Position numbers and translations under genes: made by a program. Under the pieces are notes generated by a model. It saw nothing but the letters and a program-made list of their open reading frames with translations, made no database searches and was not told the DNA's origin. 64,000 nucleotides of DNA from the NCBI RefSeq assembly GCF_000721705.1, contig NZ_JOJL01000021.1, positions 434,001 to 498,000 of the forward strand. Direction: 5' to 3'. Below, piece by piece: positions 8,875 to 18,564 of this stretch (position 1 is its first letter; every line of letters starts with the position of its first letter). The DNA is from Actinoplanes subtropicus (GTDB lineage Bacteria > Actinomycetota > Actinomycetes > Mycobacteriales > Micromonosporaceae).

Positions 8875-10256
8875 GGGCGACCCTCCTCGGGACGCAGTCC
8901 GTCGACCACGTCCCACGTGCGGTACCTGGAACCCTTCACGAGCACGACGTCGCCGGCCCGCAGATCCCCCCGGACGATCTCCAGCGCGGCGGCCTGATCG
9001 ACCGCGAAGATCGCCTCGCCTTTCCATCCCTCGACCGTCGCCGCCCCGTCCAGCACCGGTCGGGCGTTGTCGGCCACCGCGACGATGCGGTCCACGCCGA
9101 GCTCCGCGGCCAGCCGGCCGACCTCCTCGTGGTCGGAGCGCTCGTGCTCGCCGAGCTCGGCCATGTAGCCGAGCACCGCGACGCGGCGTCCGTCCGCCCT
9201 CATCGTGGCGAGCGCCTGCAACGCCGCCGACGTCGACGAGGTGTTCGCGTTGTAGGAGTCGTCGATCACCGTGACGCCGTCCGGACGGGTGAACACGTCC
9301 ATCCGCCGGCTCGACACGATCCCGATCTCGCTCAGCGCCGTGACGAGGTCGTCGAATTCCATCCCCAGCGACAGCGCCACCCCCGCGGCCGCCAGCGTGT
9401 TCGACACCTGATGCCGACCGGCAACCCGCAGCCGGACATGTCCACTTTTCTCATTGAATCCAATGGTGTACGCCGCGCGGCCTCCCTCATCGAGCGTCAC
9501 GTCCGTGGCCCGCACCGCCGCGTCCGCCGACTCCCCGGTCAGCAGCACCCGCGCGCTCGTCCGCGGCGCCATCCCGGCGACCAGCCGGTCGTCCGCGTTG
9601 AGCACCGCCACGCCGGTGGCCGGCAGCGCCTCGACCAGCTCCCCCTTGGCCCGCGCCGTCCCCTCGACCGTGCCGAACAGCCCGATGTGCGCCGCCCCGA
9701 CGTTGGTCACCACGCCCACCCGCGGCGGGGCGATCTCGCACAGGAACCGGATGTGCCCGACCGCCCGCGCGCCCATCTCCAGCACCAGGAACCGGGTCTC
9801 CGCGGTGGTCTGCAGCACCGTGTACGGGAAGCCCAGCTCGTTGTTGAGCGACCCGGGCAGCGCCACCGTCGGCCCGAGCCGGGCGAGCAGCTGCCCGACG
9901 AAGTCCTTGGTCGTGGTCTTGCCGGAGGACCCGGTCAGGCCGACGATCGTGAGCTCGGGCAGCCGCTCGACGACGGCGTGCGCGAGCGCGGCCAGCGCCG
10001 CCAGCGGCTCCTCGACGACCACGCCCGGCTGCCCGGTGTCCCGGGTGCTCAGCACCGCGGCCGCACCCGCCGCGACGACGCCCGCGGCGAAGGAGTGACC
10101 GTCCACCTTCTCGCCCTCGAAGGCCACGAACAGCCCGCCCGGCCCGACCTTGCGGGAGTCGTACTCGACGCCACCGGTCACCATCACCGACGGCGACGCG
10201 TTGACGACCCGCCCGCCGGTGGCCTTGGCGATCTCGTCCAGAGTCATGCGGATCAT
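8871..10256 (-). CDS. murF: UDP-MurNAc-tripeptide--D-alanyl-D-alanine ligase MurF
   Basis: 461 aa. MurF is a cytoplasmic Mur ligase that adds D-Ala-D-Ala to complete the pentapeptide. Marks include the ATP loop [38 protein letters not shown], the substrate loop [10 protein letters not shown] and the C-terminal VLVKGSRYR. The ATG overlaps the murE stop (ATGA). Confidence 0.97.
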   Translation of the reverse strand: MIRMTLDEIAKATGGRVVNASPSVMVTGGVEYDSRKVGPGGLFVAFEGEKVDGHSFAAGVVAAGAAAVLSTRDTGQPGVVVEEPLAALAALAHAVVERLPELTIVGLTGSSGKTTTKDFVGQLLARLGPTVALPGSLNNELGFPYTVLQTTAETRFLVLEMGARAVGHIRFLCEIAPPRVGVVTNVGAAHIGLFGTVEGTARAKGELVEALPATGVAVLNADDRLVAGMAPRTSARVLLTGESADAAVRATDVTLDEGGRAAYTIGFNEKSGHVRLRVAGRHQVSNTLAAAGVALSLGMEFDDLVTALSEIGIVSSRRMDVFTRPDGVTVIDDSYNANTSSTSAALQALATMRADGRRVAVLGYMAELGEHERSDHEEVGRLAAELGVDRIVAVADNARPVLDGAATVEGWKGEAIFAVDQAAALEIVRGDLRAGDVVLVKGSRYRTWDVVDGLRPEEGRP

Positions 10257-11758
10257 GAGTTACTCCCTAGCGCGGCGGCCAGCTCGACCCGATCGTCGAA
10301 CGGCAGCATCTGCCCGTTCACCTCTTGTCCCCGCTCGTGCCCCTTACCGAGCAGCGCGATCACGTCCCCCGGCCCGGCCAGCCGGACCGCCTCGTCGATC
10401 GCCGCCCGCCGCCCCGCCACCTCAATGATCTTGGTAGCCACGCCGGCGCCTTCCGCTCCGGCGCGCACCGCGGCGCGGATCTCGGCCGGGTCCTCGCTAC
10501 GCGGGTTGTCGTCGGTCACGATCACCAGGTCGGCCCCGCGCGCGGCGGCCGCCCCCATCACCGGCCGCTTGCCCCTGTCCCGGTCGCCGCCGGCCCCGAT
10601 CAGGCAGATCACCCGCCCGCCGCGCCCGGCCGCCAGTTCGCGCAGCGCCGCCAGGGCCGCCACGATCGCGTCCGGCTTGTGCGCGTAGTCGACCACGCCC
10701 AGCACCTCGCCCGGCGCGTCCACCTGCTCCAGCCGGCCCGGCACGCCCGGGCAGGCGGCGATCCCGCGGGCCGCGACCTGGGCGTCCACCCCGATCGCCA
10801 CCAGCGAGGCGAGCGCGAGCAGCGCGTTGGCCACGTTGTGCCGGCCGGGCAGGGAGACGCCGGCCTCCACCGTGATGCCGTCCGGCCCGTGCGCGACGAA
10901 CCGCTGCCCGAACGCCGACGGCCGCACGTCGCCGGCCCACCAGGTGGCCGTCTCGTCGCCGGCCGCCGAATAGCTGACCGTCGCCGGCTTGAACAGCGGG
11001 CGCAGCGCCGGGTCGTCGTGGTTGAGCACCTCGACCCGGCTGCGCCCGTCGAACAGGCGCGCCTTGGCCGCGAAATACTCCTCGACGTCGGCGTGGAAAT
11101 CCAGGTGGTCGAGGCCGAAGTTGGTGTACCCGCCGACCGCGAACCGCAGCCCGTTGACCCGGCCGATCTGCAGCGCGTGGCTGGACACCTCCATCACCAC
11201 CGCGCTCACCCGCCGCTCGGCCGCCGCGGCCAGGATCGCCTGCAGGTCGGTCGCCTCGGGGGTGGTGCGCACGCTGGTCACCACCAGGTCGCCGAGGCGA
11301 GTCGCCACCGTCCCGATCAGGCCGGTGGTCATCCCGGCCGCGCGCAGCCCGGACTCGACCAGGTACGCCGTCGACGTCTTCCCCGCCGTGCCGGTGATGC
11401 CGATCATCGTGAGCCGGGCCGACGGGTCGCCGTAGACGGCCGCCGCGGCCGCGCCCAGCACCGCCCGCGGGTCGTCGGCCACCAGCACCGGGAGGCCGGC
11501 CGCGAGCGCGGCGGCCTTCCCGGCCTCGTCGGTCAGCACGGCCACCGCGCCGGCGGCCACCGCGCCGGCCACGAACTCGGCGCCGTGCCGGTTCGCACCG
11601 GCCAGCGCCGCGTACAGGTCGCCGGGGCGTACCTCCTGGCTGGCGTGCGTGATGCCGGTGACCTCGGCATCACCGCCGGTGAGCACCGCCGGGAGCAGGG
11701 CCGCGAGGCGCGTCAGCCGCAGCGGTACGACGGACTCGGGACGGGGAATGCCGGACAC
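10253..11758 (-). CDS. murE: UDP-MurNAc-L-Ala-D-Glu--2,6-diaminopimelate ligase MurE
   Basis: 501 aa. MurE is a cytoplasmic ligase adding the third stem-peptide residue. The specificity motif reads D-N-P-R at residues 417-420, the form found in meso-diaminopimelate-adding enzymes rather than lysine-adding ones, so the wall is expected to be A1-gamma/DAP type. Other marks are ITHASQEVRPGDLY, the ATP loop GITGTAGKTST, TTPEATDLQ, MEVSSHAL and DYAHKPDAI. Start: ATG at 11758, about 50 bases after ftsI. Confidence 0.97.
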   Translation of the reverse strand: MSGIPRPESVVPLRLTRLAALLPAVLTGGDAEVTGITHASQEVRPGDLYAALAGANRHGAEFVAGAVAAGAVAVLTDEAGKAAALAAGLPVLVADDPRAVLGAAAAAVYGDPSARLTMIGITGTAGKTSTAYLVESGLRAAGMTTGLIGTVATRLGDLVVTSVRTTPEATDLQAILAAAAERRVSAVVMEVSSHALQIGRVNGLRFAVGGYTNFGLDHLDFHADVEEYFAAKARLFDGRSRVEVLNHDDPALRPLFKPATVSYSAAGDETATWWAGDVRPSAFGQRFVAHGPDGITVEAGVSLPGRHNVANALLALASLVAIGVDAQVAARGIAACPGVPGRLEQVDAPGEVLGVVDYAHKPDAIVAALAALRELAAGRGGRVICLIGAGGDRDRGKRPVMGAAAARGADLVIVTDDNPRSEDPAEIRAAVRAGAEGAGVATKIIEVAGRRAAIDEAVRLAGPGDVIALLGKGHERGQEVNGQMLPFDDRVELAAALGSNS

Positions 11759-11807
11759 GGCGTCAGACCCTACCCGCTGCCCGCATTCGAGGAGAAAACG
11801 CCACGGC

Positions 11808-14180
11808 TCACGCGTGGATCCGGAAGGTCGGCGGCTTGGTGGCGGACGGCGGCACCCGGTTCTGCAGCAGCGCGTACGACATCATCTGGCTGAACGCCGG
11901 CGCCGCGACCTCGCCGCCGCTGGCGTTCGGCACCTCGGCGGAGACCGCGATGACGAACCGCGGGTTCTCGGCCGGCGCCATCCCGATGAACGACCCGTAG
12001 TTGCTGCTCGTGTACTGCCCGTCGACCAGCCGCTTGCCGGTGCCGGTCTTGCCCGCCACCCGGTAGCCGTTGACCCGGGCCAGGGTGCCGGTGGCGTCCG
12101 CGTTGTCGACCACGGCCTCCATCATCGTGCGCAGTTCGGCGGCGACGTTCGGGCTCAGCACCTGATGCGTCGCGGGAGCCGGCGCGTTGGTGACCTTGCC
12201 GTCCGTGCCGGAGATGTACGACTTGATGATGTGCGGCTGGATGTACGTGCCATTGTTGGCGATCGCGCCGTAGCCCGCCGCCATCTGGATGAGCGTGGCG
12301 TCGACGCTGTGCCCGATCGGCACCGAACCGGACGCCGACGGGCTCCACTCGTCCGGCGCGAGGATCTTGCCCTGCGCCTCGCCGGCCACGCCCTCGTTGG
12401 TGGACTGCCCGAGCCCGAACTTCTGCTGGTACTCGTACACCCGCTGCTTGCCGAGCTTGTCGCCGATCAGGATGGTGCCGACGTCGGAGGAGAGCGCGAG
12501 CAGGCCCGGCATCGTCATCAGGGTGCCCTTGGGCTGCGGGTGACTGTCCGGGAAGGTGTAGCCGCCGCGCTTGATCGCCGGGCCGATGGCCAGCGTCGAG
12601 TCCGGCGTGATCAGGCCCTCCTGCAGCGCCGCGCCGAACATGAACGCCTTGTGCACCGACCCGGGGTCGGCCACGATCGCGCTCGGCACGTCCTCCCGGT
12701 CGGCGGACGAGTAGTCCAGCGGCTTCTGCGCGTTGTACGGCGGATAGCTGGCCTGCGCGAGCACCTCGCCGGTCTTCGCGTCGAGCACGACCGCCCCGCC
12801 GATCGACGCCTTCCACTTGCGCAGCTCGTCGCCCAGGATCTGCTGCACCTTGTACTGCAGGTCGGCGTCGATGGTCAGCTCGATCGAGGTGCCCGGCTGC
12901 GGCTCGACGCGGCGCTGGTAGCCGCCCGGGATCGGCGCGTTCAGGTCGCCCTTGCCTATCTCGAACTCCTGCGAGCCCGGGGTGCCGCGCAGCAGCGAGT
13001 CGTACCGGCCCTCGATGCCCTCGAGGCCGGAGTTGTCCGCGCCGGTGAAGCCGATCAGGTTCGCGGCCAGGTCGGCGCCCGGCTCGTCGCGGCGCTCGTC
13101 CTGCCGCACCACGATGCCGTCCAGCTTCATCGCGGCGATCCGCTCGCCCACCCCGATGTCCAGGCCCTGCTTGAGGAACTCGAAGCGGGACTGCCCGCCG
13201 CCGGGCCGGTTGTGCTTGGTCATCTTCGGGATCAGCTTGGAGGCCGGCACGCCGAGCAGCGGCGCGAGCGTGGCCGCCTCCTGGGTCACGTTCTTGACCA
13301 GCACCGGGTCGACGGCCACGTAGCGGGCCTCGACGCTGTGCGCGAGCACGGTGCCGTCCCGGTCCAGGATGCTGCCGCGCGGCGCGGGCAGGGTGATCTC
13401 GCTGATCCGGTCCTGGCGCAGCTTGATCAGCCGCGCCGCGTCGGCCGGCGACGAGGCCACCTGCAGCACGACGAGCCGCACGCCGATCATCACGAACAGC
13501 GACAGCGCCAGCACGGTGCCCAGCCGCAGCCGCTTGGTGGGGTTGGCCAGCTTCGGCGGTTCGGGCGCGATGGCCCGCACGGCCCGGCCCTTCGGTGCGG
13601 TGCCGGCCTTGCCTTTTGCGGTGGTTCGTTCCTTTCCCGTACGGGCGGAGAGCGGTGACCGCACGTCGCGCGCCGGCTTGCCGCTCCCCCGCCTGCCGGC
13701 CGCCACGCCCTCGCGGACCCGGACGCCACGGCCGGCGGCCCGCTCCCGGCGCTGCCTGAGCTCGTCCCGGTCGTCCTCGACCGGCTCCGGGCGGCGGCTG
13801 CGCGGCGGCTCGCGGCGCGGGTCACGCTGCTCCCGGCGGCCGGTGTCGTCGCCGGCCGGCGGCTGGGTCCCGGGCGGCTGGGTCCCGGGCGGATCGGTCT
13901 CGGCCGGGCGCCGGCCACGCTGCGGCCGGCCGCCGTCGAGCACCTGCAGGGCGGGGCGGAACGGGTCGGTGTTGCGGCCGGCACGCGGCGAGCGGGTGCG
14001 CTGGTCGCGCTCGGCCAGGGTACGGCCGCGCGGGGTGTACGCCCGCGCGTCGCCGATGCCGAAGCCCCCGCGGCCCCGGCCGGTCTCCTCGGTCCCGGTC
14101 CCCTCGGTCGGAAGGTCACGAGACGTGCCGCGCCGGGGCTGCTCGCCCCGGCGCGGTGTGTCGTCGTTTCGCGGCGGCAT
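11808..14180 (-). CDS. ftsI: Septal class B penicillin-binding protein FtsI
   Basis: 790 aa, longer than most FtsI because of a roughly 215-residue basic, Pro/Arg-rich, disordered cytoplasmic tail before the single membrane segment (about residues 222-242, LGTVLALSLFVMIGVRLVVL). Then come the PBP dimerisation domain (LPAPRGSILDRDG) and the transpeptidase domain with the catalytic Ser508-x-x-Lys511 (SVHK) and Lys711-Thr-Gly (KTGTGK). The second motif, normally S-x-N, reads S-S-D here (LLALSSDVGTI). It cross-links septal peptidoglycan with FtsW. It begins 2 bases after the ftsL-like stop. The long tail could bind other division proteins (inference). Confidence 0.96.
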   Translation of the reverse strand: MPPRNDDTPRRGEQPRRGTSRDLPTEGTGTEETGRGRGGFGIGDARAYTPRGRTLAERDQRTRSPRAGRNTDPFRPALQVLDGGRPQRGRRPAETDPPGTQPPGTQPPAGDDTGRREQRDPRREPPRSRRPEPVEDDRDELRQRRERAAGRGVRVREGVAAGRRGSGKPARDVRSPLSARTGKERTTAKGKAGTAPKGRAVRAIAPEPPKLANPTKRLRLGTVLALSLFVMIGVRLVVLQVASSPADAARLIKLRQDRISEITLPAPRGSILDRDGTVLAHSVEARYVAVDPVLVKNVTQEAATLAPLLGVPASKLIPKMTKHNRPGGGQSRFEFLKQGLDIGVGERIAAMKLDGIVVRQDERRDEPGADLAANLIGFTGADNSGLEGIEGRYDSLLRGTPGSQEFEIGKGDLNAPIPGGYQRRVEPQPGTSIELTIDADLQYKVQQILGDELRKWKASIGGAVVLDAKTGEVLAQASYPPYNAQKPLDYSSADREDVPSAIVADPGSVHKAFMFGAALQEGLITPDSTLAIGPAIKRGGYTFPDSHPQPKGTLMTMPGLLALSSDVGTILIGDKLGKQRVYEYQQKFGLGQSTNEGVAGEAQGKILAPDEWSPSASGSVPIGHSVDATLIQMAAGYGAIANNGTYIQPHIIKSYISGTDGKVTNAPAPATHQVLSPNVAAELRTMMEAVVDNADATGTLARVNGYRVAGKTGTGKRLVDGQYTSSNYGSFIGMAPAENPRFVIAVSAEVPNASGGEVAAPAFSQMMSYALLQNRVPPSATKPPTFRIHA

Positions 14181-14182
14181 GG

Positions 14183-15592
14183 TTACTGCCCGGTGCCCGT
14201 GGTGGCGCTGTTCGTCCCGGTCATCTGGCTCCCGTCCGCGGTGGTCCCGTTCCCGGCCGTCGTGCCGTTCCCGGTGGTGCCGTTCCCCGCCGTGCCGTTC
14301 CCGGCCGTGCCGGTGGCCGCCGTCCCATTCCCGGTCGTGCCGGTGCCCACCGTGCCGGTGCCCTGGGTGCCGGCGGTCGTGCCGGCGCCCTGGGTGCCGC
14401 TGGAGACGCCGGTGCCCTGCCCGGCGGCGGGCGCGGTCTGGCCCACACCCGCGCTCGGGCCGGTCGACGCCGTGCCGGCCGGCGTGGCGCCGTCCTCGGC
14501 GGTGACCGCCGGCTTGCCGTTCGCCGGCGTGAGCACGCCGATGATCTTGCCGTCGGGCAGCGTGATCATCGCCGGCTTGTCCGCCTGGACCAGACCGAGC
14601 CGGCGGGCCGCGGCGCCCAGGTTGCCGATGTTCGACACCGCGACCAGCTGGTTGTCCAGGTCCTGCTGCTGGCTGTCCAGGGCGGCGCCCTGCTTCTGCA
14701 GGTCGGCGATCCGGAACGAGTTCTCGTTGGTCTTCGTGTTGATCATCAGGATGCCGAGCACCCCGACGATGACCACGCCGATCACCGAGGCCACGAACGG
14801 CGCCCGCGGCGTGCTGACCGGCGCCGGCGGGGCGACCCGCAGCATCGGCGTGACGACCTCGCCGGTGGTCCGGACCGGACCGGTGACCCGCAGCGGCTCG
14901 GCCGCCACCGGCTCGACCTCGATCGGCTTGAGCGCCGCGGTGCCGTCGACCGGCGCGACCACGACCGGCCGCCCGCCGCGCACGTCCCGGTTGTCCCGGA
15001 GCCGCCCGCTGCGCACGCCCTTGCCCAGCCCGCGCTCGGCCAGCACGCCCAGGTCCCGCTTGCGCCCCTCGACCGCGCCGGTGTCCCGCTTGCGCGCCTC
15101 CACCGGACCGGTATCGCGCTTACGGCTCTCCACCGGACCCGTGTCGCGCTTACGGCTCTCCACCGGACCCGTGTCCCGCTTGCGGGTCTCGATCGGGCCG
15201 GTGTCGCGCTTGCGGGGCGCGATCGGGCCGGTGTCGCGGCGACGGGGCGCGCCCGTCTCCGCACGGTTCCTGCCGATCGTCGGCTCCGGCCGGCGGCCCT
15301 TGCCACGGGCCGGCTCCGACCCGGAACGGCGCTGCTCACCGCGTACGGAATCGGCATTGTCCTGGGCCCGGGCCCGCGGCAGATCGCCGCCCGATCCCCG
15401 GATCCCGGACCGGCGCGTGTCGGCCCGGCCCTCGTCGGCACCGTCGAAGTGGCGCGCCCCCCGGCCGTCACTTCGTCCGCGGCCGCTGTGCTGGCCCGTT
15501 CCCTGCTGGGTCTGCGCATCGCGTGCCGGCACCGTCCCGCGCTGATCCTTGACCCGGCCCCCCGACCGTGGCGCGTGCGTGCGCTCGCTCAT
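14183..15592 (-). CDS. ftsL: FtsL-like septum formation protein with repeat-rich tails
   Basis: 469 aa against roughly 100-200 in typical FtsL. Position between rsmH and ftsI, one membrane segment (about residues 265-287, [20 protein letters not shown]) and a following short coiled coil ([29 protein letters not shown]) identify it as FtsL, a bitopic scaffold for FtsW/FtsI. Two regions are unusual. The cytoplasmic tail holds seven tandem decapeptides of the type [10 protein letters not shown]. The extracytoplasmic C-terminus is a roughly 110-residue Gly/Thr/Asn/Ala-rich tail with GNGT and TGT repeats. Its ATG overlaps the rsmH stop (ATGA). FtsL is called by position and architecture, since the family is weakly conserved. 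Confidence 0.85.
   Translation of the reverse strand: MSERTHAPRSGGRVKDQRGTVPARDAQTQQGTGQHSGRGRSDGRGARHFDGADEGRADTRRSGIRGSGGDLPRARAQDNADSVRGEQRRSGSEPARGKGRRPEPTIGRNRAETGAPRRRDTGPIAPRKRDTGPIETRKRDTGPVESRKRDTGPVESRKRDTGPVEARKRDTGAVEGRKRDLGVLAERGLGKGVRSGRLRDNRDVRGGRPVVVAPVDGTAALKPIEVEPVAAEPLRVTGPVRTTGEVVTPMLRVAPPAPVSTPRAPFVASVIGVVIVGVLGILMINTKTNENSFRIADLQKQGAALDSQQQDLDNQLVAVSNIGNLGAAARRLGLVQADKPAMITLPDGKIIGVLTPANGKPAVTAEDGATPAGTASTGPSAGVGQTAPAAGQGTGVSSGTQGAGTTAGTQGTGTVGTGTTGNGTAATGTAGNGTAGNGTTGNGTTAGNGTTADGSQMTGTNSATTGTGQ
15035..15244 (-). repeat. Seven tandem 30-bp units encoding [14 protein letters not shown] decapeptides
   Basis: In frame within the ftsL-like gene, seven consecutive 30-base units encode [30 protein letters not shown] (twice), [20 protein letters not shown] and [10 protein letters not shown]. 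The inner units are the most alike at the DNA level. The outer ones have drifted, which suggests expansion by slippage or recombination in the middle. Confidence 0.93.
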
Positions 15593-16647
15593 GCTTTCCC
15601 CTCCCCCTCGTCGCGTTCCCCCTGGCGTAACCGCCGTCGTCCCCCGTGCGTTGACATCCGGGGACGTTCGCGGGCGTCCCCCGTCGTCGTGTCCTGCCGG
15701 CCGAGGCGCTCGACCGCGCGCAGCTTCACCGAAGCCGCCCGCGGGTTGGCCGCGACCTCCTCGTCGGTCGGCGGCTCCGACCCCCTGGTCAGCAGCCGCA
15801 GGGTGGGACCGGTCCCGGGCAGCTCGACCGGCAGGTCGATCGGCCCGGTGCTGCGCGTCCTCGCGGTGAGTTCGCGCTTGACGATCCGGTCCTCCAACGA
15901 TTGGTAGCTCATCACCACAAGGCGGCCTTTCGGCGCCAATGCGTCCAAAGCCGACGGTAGGGCCGACTCCAGCGCGGCGAGCTCCCGATTTACCTCAATA
16001 CGTAGCGCCTGAAACGTTCTTTTCGCGGGATTTCCACCCGTTCGTCGCGCGGCGGCCGGGATCGCCTCCTTGACCAGCTCGGCCAGCCGGGCCGTGGAGG
16101 CGATCCGCCCCTTCGCCCGCTCCCGCACGATCGCCGAGACGACCCGCGGGGCGAACTTCTCCTCGCCGTACTGCCGCAGGATCCGGACCAGCTCCCCCGG
16201 CTCGTACTCGTTCACGACCTGCTCGGCGGTGATCCCCGCGGTCTGGTCCATCCGCATGTCGAGCGGGGCGTCCTGGGCGTACGCGAAACCGCGGTCCGCC
16301 TCGTCCAGTTGCAGCGATGAGACACCCAGGTCGAACAGGCCGCTGTGGATCCGCTCGTACCCGAGGTCGGCGAGCACCTGCGGGAGCTCGTCGTAGACCG
16401 CGTGCACGAGATGGGTCCGGGCGCGGTACGAGGCCAGCCGGTGCCGGGCGTGCGTGAGCGCCTCGGTGTCCCGGTCGAGCCCGATGAGGACCACGTCGGG
16501 GAAGCGCTCCAGCACGGCCTCGGCATGGCCGCCGAGCCCGAGCGTGAAGTCGACGTGCACGGCGCCGGGCAGATCGAGCGCGGGCGTGAGCAGCTCGAGG
16601 CAGCGCTCGAGCAGCACGGGCACATGCGTGCCACGAGGCTCCCCCAT
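15589..16647 (-). CDS. rsmH: 16S rRNA (cytosine(1402)-N(4))-methyltransferase RsmH
   Basis: 352 aa. RsmH (MraW) methylates C1402 in 16S rRNA using S-adenosylmethionine; it is the usual second gene of the dcw cluster. Marks are [13 protein letters not shown], the SAM loop [50 protein letters not shown] and [12 protein letters not shown]. The C-terminal 25 residues are basic and unlike the family core. ATG at 16647. Confidence 0.97.
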   Translation of the reverse strand: MGEPRGTHVPVLLERCLELLTPALDLPGAVHVDFTLGLGGHAEAVLERFPDVVLIGLDRDTEALTHARHRLASYRARTHLVHAVYDELPQVLADLGYERIHSGLFDLGVSSLQLDEADRGFAYAQDAPLDMRMDQTAGITAEQVVNEYEPGELVRILRQYGEEKFAPRVVSAIVRERAKGRIASTARLAELVKEAIPAAARRTGGNPAKRTFQALRIEVNRELAALESALPSALDALAPKGRLVVMSYQSLEDRIVKRELTARTRSTGPIDLPVELPGTGPTLRLLTRGSEPPTDEEVAANPRAASVKLRAVERLGRQDTTTGDARERPRMSTHGGRRRLRQGERDEGEGKA

Positions 16648-16801
16648 GTCGACCCCCTTTGCCCACCCGGCCGGTCACCATCGCCTGTCCCGGCCCGGAC
16701 GTCGTCCGTACCGCCAGATCCCCATCCGCTCGTGTCCCCGGCTGTCGTTCCGGCGCCGCCCGTTGCCGGCGGGCGTTGCCGGTCCTTTCCGGTCCGGACA
16801 C

Positions 16802-16833
16802 GCGCCTGGCGCCGGGGAAGAGGCGCCAGGTGC
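16802..16833 (-). terminator. Strong hairpin between mraZ and rsmH
   Basis: In the 265-base mraZ-rsmH gap an almost perfect 12-bp stem (core CCTGGCGCC / GGCGCCAGG, 8-base loop) lies about 80 bases downstream of mraZ. No U-run follows. It could be a partial terminator or an mRNA processing/stability element separating mraZ from the rest of the cluster. Confidence 0.5.
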
Positions 16834-16912
16834 GGGAGCGGCTGGAGATCTCGCAGTACGGGCGGTGACGTCGTCCGGGGCCGTGATCGGCGGCCCGGCA
16901 GGGTTTCCCGCC

Positions 16913-17344
16913 CTACAGTCCGCCGGGCAGCACCCCCTCCTCGATGTCGGCGAACTCGTCTTCGCTCGCCGCGAGGTAGTCATCCCAGGACTGCTTGTCC
17001 CAGATCTCCACCCGGGTGCTCGCCCCGATCACCACGAGGTCGCGATCCAGGGTCGCGTACTCCCTCAGGTGGGCCGGAATGGTCACCCGCCCTTGCTTGT
17101 CGGGCACTTCGTCATGAGCGCTGGCGAAGAACACCCGGCTGTACGCCCGGGCGGCCTTGTTGGTCACCGGCGCCTCGCGAAGCTGACCCGCGATGCGCTG
17201 GAACTCCGGCATCGGGAACACGTACAAGCAGCGTTCCTGCCCCTTGGTGATCACGACACCTCCCGCCAGCTCATCTCGGAACTTGGCCGGAAGGATCAGC
17301 CGCCCCTTGTCATCGAGGCGCGGGGTATGGGTGCCGAGGAACAT
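16913..17344 (-). CDS. mraZ: Transcriptional regulator MraZ
   Basis: 143 aa, the family's usual length. MraZ is an AbrB-like double-domain DNA-binding protein that controls the dcw cluster, usually by repressing its own promoter. Both SpoVT/AbrB-type repeats are visible: [16 protein letters not shown] near the N-terminus and [16 protein letters not shown] in the middle. Its target repeats lie 87-126 bases upstream at 17431-17470. It is the first gene of the dcw cluster. Confidence 0.98.
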   Translation of the reverse strand: MFLGTHTPRLDDKGRLILPAKFRDELAGGVVITKGQERCLYVFPMPEFQRIAGQLREAPVTNKAARAYSRVFFASAHDEVPDKQGRVTIPAHLREYATLDRDLVVIGASTRVEIWDKQSWDDYLAASEDEFADIEEGVLPGGL

Positions 17345-17430
17345 CGGCCGTCCACCCCCTGCCCCCAGCGGTTCGCGGTCCGCCTGTCAACTCGGGCCGG
17401 CAGGCCTCCCAGGTCCAGTCCCCCTCGCCC

Positions 17431-17472
17431 TGCCACTGCGCTCCACTCTACTCCACTTCCCTCCACCCGCAA
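17431..17472 (-). promoter_or_regulatory. MraZ operator: four 10-bp GTGGAG-type repeats over the mraZ promoter
   Basis: Read on the minus strand, four units with exact 10-base period carry GGTGG, AGTGG, AGTGG and AGTGG (GTGGAG core in three), matching known MraZ target arrays. They overlap a promoter: -35 TTGCGG (17472-17467), 16-base spacer, -10 TAGAGT (17450-17445). This gives a leader of about 90 bases to the mraZ ATG. MraZ bound here would occlude RNA polymerase. Confidence 0.85.
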
Positions 17473-17665
17473 GCCGAATGAGCACGCTCGCCGATCACCA
17501 TCGCCGCCAAAGTCCCAGCTCACAGCCTTCTCCCAGAAGTGGAGCGGATGCCCAAGATCAACCCCGTCGCCAACCCGACACCCCGCGTGCCCGCCCGCAC
17601 ATACCACCCCAAAAATCCCCAAACCTCTCGCTACCACACCGTGTCAACCCCTCCCGGGGAGGAAA

Positions 17666-17706
17666 GTGGAGCCCGTCGTGGAGCGAAGTGGAGGCCCGAC
17701 ATGGAG
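17666..17706 (+). promoter_or_regulatory. Second cluster of GTGGAG motifs, opposite strand
   Basis: GTGGAG occurs at 17666, 17678 and 17688 and ATGGAG at 17701 on the plus strand (spacings 12, 10 and 13), about 200 bases upstream of the mraZ operator. The same core is used but the spacing is irregular and no plus-strand gene follows. It may be an auxiliary MraZ site or chance. Confidence 0.35.
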
Positions 17707-17731
17707 CGCGGCGGGGCCGGGCGGAGAAGCA

Positions 17732-17763
17732 GAACGCCCGCCGCTGGGAAGCGACGGGCGTTC
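17732..17763 (-). terminator. Terminator after the VTT-domain gene
   Basis: A 14-bp stem with one G-U-type mismatch (GAACGCCCG...CGGGCGTTC) and a GGGA loop lies 14 bases beyond the stop of the VTT-domain gene. It separates the murT-gatD unit from the mraZ promoter. The gap 17345-17776 otherwise holds only the MraZ repeats. Confidence 0.8.
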
Positions 17764-17776
17764 GGAGAGTCTTGGG

Positions 17777-18529
17777 TCAGGCGTCGACGGACTGCCCGGT
17801 AAGAGCCTCGGCGGCGGCCTGGCGGCGGGCGGAACGCTTCCAGCGCCAGACGATCGTGGTGGTGAGCGTGAAGCCGATCAGGGCCGGGGTCAGGCTCAGC
17901 GGGTTGAGGCCGTGCGGGTTGGCCACCGCCGCGCCGATCACCGCGTAGCTCACGGCGGACGGGATCGAGGCCAGGAATGTGCCGAACAGGTAGCGCTTGC
18001 GGCACACGCTCGTCGTGCCGTACGCGTACCCGATCAGCCCGAACGGCGCCAGCGGCAGGAAGCGCACCAGCAGCACCGCGGAGAGGCCGCGCCGGTTCAG
18101 CCAGCCGTCCAGGCGGGCGAGCCGGCCGCCGGCCCGCGCGTGCAGCACGCCGCGGCCGGCCCAGCGGCCCGCATAGTAAGTAGCCGCCGCCGCGATCACC
18201 GCGGCGGCCAGGGCCGTCACCGCGCCGGTCGCCGCGCCCAGCAGGGCACCGCAGGCGATCGTGATGGCGGTGCGCGGCACCAGCACGGAGAGCAGCAGGC
18301 CGCCGACCACCGCGATCGCCACCGGCGCGACGTGGCCCAGGGCCAGGATCGCGGCGCCGATCTCGCGCAGCGGGAGGACGGCCGCGGCGACCGCGAGGCC
18401 GCCGACGACGACGCCCAGGACGCCGAACCGGACGACACGGCGTTTCCAGCCCAGGCCGGCCGCCGGTGCGGGCAGCGCGGTGGTCGGAGCGGCCGTGGCC
18501 GGGAGAGGCGCGATCAGGGTGTCAGTCAT
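17777..18529 (-). CDS. TVP38/TMEM64 (VTT-domain, DedA superfamily) membrane protein
   Basis: 250 aa from ATG at 18529. It is a polytopic membrane protein of the VTT/SNARE-associated family. The signature segment reads RFLPLAPFGLIGYAYGTTSV followed by YLFGTFLASIPSAVSYAVIG; about six membrane segments flank it. Molecular function is not established, but relatives in the DedA superfamily translocate lipid carriers such as undecaprenyl phosphate. A TTG codon at 18568 would overlap the gatD stop (TTGA) and add 13 residues; either start makes it the third gene of the murT-gatD unit. A role with lipid-linked wall precursors is inference from context. Confidence 0.85.
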   Translation of the reverse strand: MTDTLIAPLPATAAPTTALPAPAAGLGWKRRVVRFGVLGVVVGGLAVAAAVLPLREIGAAILALGHVAPVAIAVVGGLLLSVLVPRTAITIACGALLGAATGAVTALAAAVIAAAATYYAGRWAGRGVLHARAGGRLARLDGWLNRRGLSAVLLVRFLPLAPFGLIGYAYGTTSVCRKRYLFGTFLASIPSAVSYAVIGAAVANPHGLNPLSLTPALIGFTLTTTIVWRWKRSARRQAAAEALTGQSVDA

Positions 18530-18564
18530 GCAGTCGTACCGCCCAACTGGTTGTCGATTACTGG

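Noticed and set aside
17539..17802. 87-codon plus-strand frame between mraZ and the VTT-domain gene
   Set aside because: It overlaps the terminator and the VTT gene end, has no ribosome-binding site and no similarity; the GTGGAG words in it are better read as DNA sites.
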